In this document: positions 59,163 through 64,000 of the stretch, in pieces | Position numbering within the stretch: position 1 is the stretch's first letter | How the letters are laid out: the number at the start of each line of letters is the position of its first letter | DNA from: Ruminococcus sp. | GTDB lineage: Bacteria; Bacillota; Clostridia; Oscillospirales; Ruminococcaceae | Direction of reading: 5' to 3' | Length of the DNA stretch: 64,000 nucleotides | Assembly: GCA_017529875.1 (NCBI GenBank) | Contig: JAFXNC010000028.1 | Span: 31,001 to 95,000 of the forward strand | Position numbers and translations under genes: made by a program | The notes under the pieces: model-generated | The model's input: the letters and a program-made list of their open reading frames with translations, nothing else | The model's database searches: none | What the model was told of the DNA's origin: nothing

Positions 59163-61907
59163 TTATTTCTTGGTGGTCTTATTCAGCTTCACCATTTCAA
59201 AGATAAATACTTCAACCGAGATCAGCACCACAACGCCCGCTATGACTATCAGCGCGATGACCCAGCCCTTCATGCCGCCTTCGGAGCCGTCGTTATCGCC
59301 GTCATCGTTGTTGTCGGCCTTGTCTGCGGACTTGGTCTTCTTGGTGCCGTCGTCGCCGTTGTCCCTGGCTTCGTCGGCTGTACGCCTGGCCTCGCTCTCG
59401 TCGTAGGTCTGGGACTCGTTGGACTTGCCCTCGCCGCCGTTGTTCTCAGCGCCTACAAGCGCCCCCGTGGAGCCGGGCTTGATCTCCGAGGCGGTGCCTG
59501 TGATGAAGGAGCTCAGCCACGCCAGCGAAGCGTTCCAGTTGATAGTACACTCGTTGACCGACCAGGCCTCCACGTTGTCAAGGTAGCACTTCATGGGCGC
59601 GATCTGACCCTTTTTCCAGCCCATGCCCTGCACCCAGGGGTCCTGCATACCGGAGTTGGGGCCGCCTGCCATAACTCCGCAGGGCGCCTTGGGAAAGCTG
59701 GCGTCCACCTGATATGACCAGTAGCGGTGGTGGGGGTATTCAGTGGTGTGGGTGCCGTAGCCGGTGACGTAGGAGTAATCCAGGGCGTTGCGTCCCAGCA
59801 GATAATCAAGACCTCCCACAGCGCCGTCTAAGTACTTCTGCTCGCCGGTGAGCTTGTAGGCGTAGGCCAGCACGATGGCGTTGTCCGCCACGAAGGAATT
59901 TGAACCCCAGATGTAGCCCTTGTCGCTGTCGTTGTAGCTCAGGGTGGACTGTCCGTAGGGCTGACCGAAGCCCTGCTTGGCCTCTAAGTCTGCATACCAG
60001 TCGGCGGCCTTGACTATGGCCTTCTTGGCGGTCTCGGCGTCGGAGCCGGAGAACTTGTCGGTATTCAGAACAGCGCTCAGCGTTGCCAGTGCGCCGGTGT
60101 TGCCCCAGTCGAAGGAGCCCACCGTATCCACGCTCTCGCCGCCGCCTAAATTGGTGGGGCAGCTCAGGAAGAACTTGTTGCTTTTGGCGTCGTCAAGGTA
60201 ATCCTCGTCGCCGGTAGTGATGAACAGCTCCAGCGCCGCCCAGCAGAACTCATCGGTGACGTCGGTATCGCCGTAAGCGCCGCCTCCCACGCTCTCGTCA
60301 AGGGGGGCATACATCTCGGGATGTTTCTTGGCCGCGGCATATGTGAGCCTGGCCTTTTCCAGGCACTCGTCTGCAAAGCTGTCGTCGATGCCCTTCCAGA
60401 GCCTCGCCGCCTGAGCCGCACAGGCCGCAAGGTTCAGGGTGGCGGCTGTCGTGGGGGGCTTGATTATGCGCTTTTTGTCATCGTCGGCAGGAGCCACGCC
60501 AAGGCCTGTCCAGGTCTCGTCGTGAGCCTTGTGGTAGGCCATGCCCGCATAGTCCCCGGAGCTGACGATCATCTTGAACATCCACTCCATCTCATAGCGA
60601 GCCTCATCCAGCAGGTCGGGATAGCCGTTGCTGCACTCCGGCAGGTACATGGTGCCGTCGGCGTAAACGTCCTCGATGCCGAGAGCCTTGGCGGTCTCGT
60701 ACTGGTTCTGCATCATCCACAGGGAGAAGCCGCCGTTTACCACATACTTGCCGTGGTCGCCAGCGTCGTACCAGCCGCCGGTGACGTCAACGCTGCCGGA
60801 TGACCCGGTGTAACCCCAGGTCTGCTGTATCTCGGCGTTGTCCGAGGGGTGTCCTGCGGCGCGGGCGAGGGCGTTCTTGTCGCCGGAGGTGATGAACTTG
60901 CTCTCTATGGCGATGCCGGAGCGGTTCTGATAGAAGTAGTTGAGGCTGTCGTAGATGAGCCCCGACCACACGTCGCCGTCGCCTACCGTGAACTCCCGGC
61001 TCCTGGCGCCGTTGGAGGCCTCGAGATGATAGGTGCCATTCCCGTCAAAGTCCGTAAAATCAATGGTATGCACGGTGTCTCCGGAGTCGGAGTCGTAGCC
61101 GAAATACTCGCTCCTGCCCTCCCATACCGACTTGCCGTCGCTGTCGATAAGCTCCACGTCAACGCCGCTCTTGTCGGTACAGAGCAGGGTGGCACGCTTG
61201 GCGCAGCCCTTGAAATACCCCACCTGATTGGTAAGGATATCCGCCCGGACGAACTCCTCCGGAGCGACATAGTCGTTCTCATCTGAGGTGAGGTCGATGA
61301 GGGACATATTATCGAAGGTTATGACGGTGCCCGCCGGGAAGCAGTCCCCCTGGGTGTACTGTCCGTCGCCCCCCAGGTGGAACGCCCACTCGGCCACCTC
61401 AACGGTCTGATTGGCAGTGAAGGTCAGGTCAACGACTTTATGCTCGTTGGCGCCGATCTGCAGGCAGTCCCAGTGGGAATCCAGGTCGTAGCCGTTGGAC
61501 ATATTGTGCCACACCTCGATGTTGCCCTCTAAGTTTCCTATTTTCGTATAGTACTTGCCGGCATTGGAGGGTGTGATCTCGTAATGCACCTTATACTGGT
61601 GCCCTGCCACGATCTTGAGGCCCCGGTGCCTGAACTGGCAGTCCCATCTGTCCTCGCCGCCCCGTGATGCGCCGCCGGGGCTGATGATAGTGACCTTGTA
61701 TACGCCGTCGGCTATCTCAAAGGCCATTTCACCGGCAGTTGACTCGACTATATGCCAGGGCAGCCCCACGCCGTTCTCGAAGTCCGTCTGCCCCAGCTGC
61801 TGCCCGGCGTAGGCGGTAAGCACCGGCAGCACGTCGGCGCACACAGCCGAAGCAGATATCACCAGCGCCGCAGCCGCTGCGGTGAATTTTCTTAGTATAT
61901 GTTTCAT
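59163..61907 (-). CDS. Family 9 glycoside hydrolase (cellulase) with CBM and C-terminal membrane anchor
   Basis: 914 residues from the ATG at 61907 (AGGAGG upstream). Signal peptide (residues 1-34, VISASAVCADVLPVLTAYA), CBM4-like jelly roll about 35-215 (GLPWHIVESTAGEMAFEIAD), Ig-like CelD_N about 220-310 (RADILTNQVGYFKGCAKRAT), then the GH9 catalytic domain about 320-810. Catalytic motifs: GGWYDAGDHGKYVVNGG (base Asp), PHHRYWS, and ECTINWNASLAWL (acid Glu). An acidic Asn/Asp/Lys linker and one membrane helix (WVIALIVIAGVVVLISVEVF) with a basic tail close the protein. No dockerin. Cleaves cellulose at the cell surface. Confidence 0.95.
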   Translation of the reverse strand: MKHILRKFTAAAAALVISASAVCADVLPVLTAYAGQQLGQTDFENGVGLPWHIVESTAGEMAFEIADGVYKVTIISPGGASRGGEDRWDCQFRHRGLKIVAGHQYKVHYEITPSNAGKYYTKIGNLEGNIEVWHNMSNGYDLDSHWDCLQIGANEHKVVDLTFTANQTVEVAEWAFHLGGDGQYTQGDCFPAGTVITFDNMSLIDLTSDENDYVAPEEFVRADILTNQVGYFKGCAKRATLLCTDKSGVDVELIDSDGKSVWEGRSEYFGYDSDSGDTVHTIDFTDFDGNGTYHLEASNGARSREFTVGDGDVWSGLIYDSLNYFYQNRSGIAIESKFITSGDKNALARAAGHPSDNAEIQQTWGYTGSSGSVDVTGGWYDAGDHGKYVVNGGFSLWMMQNQYETAKALGIEDVYADGTMYLPECSNGYPDLLDEARYEMEWMFKMIVSSGDYAGMAYHKAHDETWTGLGVAPADDDKKRIIKPPTTAATLNLAACAAQAARLWKGIDDSFADECLEKARLTYAAAKKHPEMYAPLDESVGGGAYGDTDVTDEFCWAALELFITTGDEDYLDDAKSNKFFLSCPTNLGGGESVDTVGSFDWGNTGALATLSAVLNTDKFSGSDAETAKKAIVKAADWYADLEAKQGFGQPYGQSTLSYNDSDKGYIWGSNSFVADNAIVLAYAYKLTGEQKYLDGAVGGLDYLLGRNALDYSYVTGYGTHTTEYPHHRYWSYQVDASFPKAPCGVMAGGPNSGMQDPWVQGMGWKKGQIAPMKCYLDNVEAWSVNECTINWNASLAWLSSFITGTASEIKPGSTGALVGAENNGGEGKSNESQTYDESEARRTADEARDNGDDGTKKTKSADKADNNDDGDNDGSEGGMKGWVIALIVIAGVVVLISVEVFIFEMVKLNKTTKK

Positions 61908-61943
61908 ATTCTTGCCTCCTATTTTTAATGGCGGGTTCCCCCG

Positions 61944-61973
61944 GTTTCTTGCGAGCTCAGCCGAGCAAGAAAC
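61944..61973 (-). promoter_or_regulatory. Hairpin in the GH9 leader
   Basis: Nine-base perfect stem GTTTCTTGC / GCAAGAAAC around 12 bases in the approximately 155-base leader, 37 bases upstream of the start. No T tract; may affect mRNA stability or translation. Confidence 0.45.
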
Positions 61974-62069
61974 TTCCTCCGGCTCAAAGGCCACTCCTTG
62001 CCAAGCATTATTCACTGATACTGCCCCTTTGAGCCTGCGAAACATCCTTCATAAATTTATATCTTTTAC

Positions 62070-62098
62070 ATTATAGCACATCGTTCGCAGTTTTGCAA
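62070..62098 (-). promoter_or_regulatory. Promoter of the GH9 gene
   Basis: Minus strand TTGCAA (62098-62093), 17-base spacer starting AACTG, TATAAT (62075-62070). Confidence 0.82.
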
Positions 62099-62176
62099 GT
62101 GGGTCAAGTCCCGTTTTGTTTTTCTGTGCCCTGCGCGATCAAGTTTTATTGCTTAGTGCGTTTGCTGCATTGCCTC

Positions 62177-62205
62177 TTGACTTTTCCCCCGAAATGCAGT
62201 ATAAT
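62177..62205 (+). promoter_or_regulatory. Promoter of the NlpC/P60 gene
   Basis: TTGACT (62177-62182), 17 bases, TATAAT (62200-62205), 40 bases before the start codon. Confidence 0.85.
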
Positions 62206-62245
62206 GTGTTACAGAACGGTTACAGTCCCGAAAGGCGGTGAGTTT

Positions 62246-63682
62246 GTGAAAGTCGGCTATGTGGTCAAAAGGATCTCCTGTGTCCTCGCTGCACTCGCAG
62301 CAGCAGGGCTTATTGCCCGTGCATCTGCGGGCAGTGTTAAGGTGGATGCCTCGCCCGAATCTTCGGATTACGAACAGCGCCTTGCTGACCTCGACCGTCA
62401 GCAGCAGGAGCTGGACGAAAAGCTCGCCGAAGCTCAGTCAGGCGCCGCCTCAGAGCAGGAAAAGCTGGAGGCCGTCTCCGCCAAGCTGGAAAGCCTGGAG
62501 GCCGAGAAAAAGGAGCTGGAGCTCGCCTCACAGCAACTCATGGACGACATCGTCGAGGCCGATGACCGCCTCCGCATCGCCGACCACCAGCTGGAGGAAC
62601 AGGAAAAGCTCATCACCGAGGAAGTCTCCGCCTACGGCTCGCGGCTGCGGGCGCTTTACCTGGCGGGGGGCGAGAGCTATGCCAACATCATCCTGTCCTC
62701 GGAGGATTTCTTCGACGTGCTGATGCGCACCGAGCTTGTAAAGCGGGTCGCCAGCCACGACCGGGACACCATCGACGCCCTGCTTGAACGCCTGCATGAG
62801 ATACAGCAGATACGCGACGAAGCGGAGCAAAACAGCGCCGAGCTCAACGCCAAGACCAAGGAATTCGGCGAATACCGTCAGCGGATCGCCGACAGCACCG
62901 CCGAGCAGCAGCTGCTTTTGGAGCAGTATCAGGCGAAGCTTGACGAGCTGGGTATGCTCTCGGAGGAGCTTGCAGCTCAGGCCAGGCAGCTTGACGAGGA
63001 GCGTGCGGAGGTCTCCCGCAAGGCATCCGAGGCGGCGACCACCACGACTACTACAACAACTCCCGCCGCGACTACCACCACCAAGTCCACCACTGCGGCG
63101 GCTAATACCACCACTACCAAGAAGTCCGTGACCACTGCACCTGCCGATGCGGAGGAACCGGAGGTCACGACCCCTGCCGAGACCTCGGCGACAAAGAAGA
63201 CCACCACCTCGGCGGCGACCACGACCACCCCTGCGCCGACTGCGGCCACGACTACTACAACAACGTCTGTGCCTGTTTCGGGTGAGCTTTCGGCGGACAA
63301 GCAGGCCATGATAAACACGGTAGTCAACTACGCGCTGAGCAACGTAGGCGGCACCTACATCCTCAACGCCGCCAGCTACCGCGCCTGCGACTGCTCCGGA
63401 CTGACTATGCTGTCCTATGCGCAGGTAGGCATAAGCATCCCCCACTGGACCTGCACTCAGGCACAGTGCGGTATCCCGGTATCGTACAGCGACCTGCGCC
63501 CCGGGGATCTGGTGTTCTTCGGCTACTCACCGGGATTTTATAACGTTTACCATGCGGCTATGTACATCGGCAACGGCAAGATCGTCCACGCCATGAACCC
63601 CCGTGACGGCATAGCTATCTCCGACCTGTCGAGGTTCTCGATCTATAATCCGATACAGTACTTGCGCAGGCTGATCTATTGA
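62246..63682 (+). CDS. PcsB-like NlpC/P60 peptidoglycan endopeptidase
   Basis: 478 residues from the GTG at 62246 (GAAAGGCGGTGA upstream, just after the promoter). Signal peptide (CVLAALAAAGLIARASAG), long coiled coil about 35-270 (DYEQRLADLDRQQQELDEKL), a threonine-rich linker about 272-350 of TTTT runs, and a C-terminal NlpC/P60 domain with the catalytic cysteine in CDCSGLTML and histidine in YHAAMYIGNG. Cleaves stem peptides of peptidoglycan; the coiled coil probably docks to the division complex FtsEX, as for PcsB. The Thr linker is likely glycosylated (inference). Confidence 0.93.
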   Translation: MKVGYVVKRISCVLAALAAAGLIARASAGSVKVDASPESSDYEQRLADLDRQQQELDEKLAEAQSGAASEQEKLEAVSAKLESLEAEKKELELASQQLMDDIVEADDRLRIADHQLEEQEKLITEEVSAYGSRLRALYLAGGESYANIILSSEDFFDVLMRTELVKRVASHDRDTIDALLERLHEIQQIRDEAEQNSAELNAKTKEFGEYRQRIADSTAEQQLLLEQYQAKLDELGMLSEELAAQARQLDEERAEVSRKASEAATTTTTTTTPAATTTTKSTTAAANTTTTKKSVTTAPADAEEPEVTTPAETSATKKTTTSAATTTTPAPTAATTTTTTSVPVSGELSADKQAMINTVVNYALSNVGGTYILNAASYRACDCSGLTMLSYAQVGISIPHWTCTQAQCGIPVSYSDLRPGDLVFFGYSPGFYNVYHAAMYIGNGKIVHAMNPRDGIAISDLSRFSIYNPIQYLRRLIY

Positions 63683-63697
63683 TATGCGCCCCTGATT

Positions 63698-64000
63698 TGT
63701 CATTATTTTACTCTTGATTCGTATATCCAAATGGGGGCGGCAGCCCCCATACCCCCGGCTCGTCGGGGCGCTGATTTTGGGGCGGCGTTCTCTCCGCTAC
63801 TTCGTCGCTGCGTTCACTCTGCCCCAAAGGCCCCTCCTCGCCTGCGTTTTTGGCATTACCGAAATGTCATTTTTTACTCTTGATTCGTATATCCAAATGG
63901 GGGCGGCAGCCCCCATACCCCCGGCTCGTCGGGGCGCTGATTTTGGGGCGGCGTTCTCTCCGCTCCTTCGTCGCTGCGTTCACTCTGCCCCAAAGGCCCC
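63698..64000 (+). repeat. GC-rich repeat, tandem copies of about 166 bp (second cut by window end)
   Basis: Unit 1 63698-63864, unit 2 from 63865. They differ by one inserted A near the start and one base later (CGCTACTTCG versus CGCTCCTTCG). Each has GGGGGCGGCAGCCCCC, an inverted repeat, and GGGGCGGCG...TGCCCCAAA arms that can fold. The same unit lies inverted at 42268-42400. No credible ORF. Confidence 0.9.

Noticed and set aside
61908..62045. In-frame 46-residue extension of the GH9 protein
   Set aside because: The ATG at 61907 has AGGAGG and starts a classic signal peptide; the extension would bury the signal peptide and comes from the structured leader.

Overview
The window looks like a chromosomal segment of a Ruminococcus-like, plant-fibre-degrading anaerobic Firmicute (Oscillospiraceae/Ruminococcaceae). 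The evidence is moderately high GC, AGGAGG-type ribosome binding sites, near-consensus TTGACA-17-TATAAT promoters, a V-type ATPase, a type III glutamine synthetase, NADP-glutamate dehydrogenase, a T-box, and a secreted GH9 cellulase with a family 4-like carbohydrate-binding domain. Organism identity is an inference from gene content only. No rRNA, tRNA, CRISPR array, phage or insertion sequence was seen.

Layout. 1-1292: 3' part of a P-type calcium-type ATPase. 1358-8649, minus strand: nitrogen/redox block with an AraC-type regulator carrying a degenerate receiver, gdhA, a 50-residue protein and a three-subunit proton-translocating transhydrogenase, then a MATE exporter. 8742-21482, minus strand: one long same-strand array led by a nine-gene V-ATPase operon, translationally coupled to a DUF308/HdeD-like membrane protein and followed by two uncharacterised genes and glnN. 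21682-23468, plus strand: ACT-domain regulator and homoserine dehydrogenase. 23681-29137, minus strand: glycolytic operon pgk-(membrane protein)-tpiA-(membrane protein)-gpmI; pgk carries an in-frame TAG 30 codons before its expected end. 29558-31209: ECF sigma/anti-sigma pair. 31462-33168, minus strand: TrpB2 under a tryptophan T-box. 33279-36449: three-gene FAD oxidoreductase/DUF1667 operon. 36450-37288: gene-free region with two unrelated tandem arrays and a strong orphan terminator. 37289-42176, minus strand: DUF3737 protein, Big2-SGNH lipoprotein, PIN/NYN protein and a membrane-anchored SGNH hydrolase.

42447-57182, plus strand, is the most distinctive region: a 13-gene cell-surface glycopolymer cluster. 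It has a GT2 glycosyltransferase, teichoic-acid-type glycerophosphotransferases, TagD, a LicC-like cytidylyltransferase, a class V aminotransferase, an ornithine-cyclodeaminase-family reductase, LicD-type phosphotransferases, an orphan protein and a TagGH-like exporter. Two of its enzymes (a LicD and a TagF-GT4 fusion) each have a paralogue in the same cluster that keeps the fold but has lost the catalytic motifs. My reading is that it builds a teichoic-acid-like polymer with an unidentified CDP-activated amino substituent; the chemistry is inferred.

57195-59020, minus strand: second ECF sigma/anti-sigma pair. 59163-62098, minus strand: GH9 cellulase held at the membrane by a C-terminal helix instead of a dockerin. 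62177-63682: PcsB-like NlpC/P60 peptidase. The window ends in a GC-rich tandem repeat that also occurs, inverted, at 42268-42400. A second repeat family (AT-rich ends, identical GTCCGCAAAGCGGAC hairpin) occurs three times between genes.
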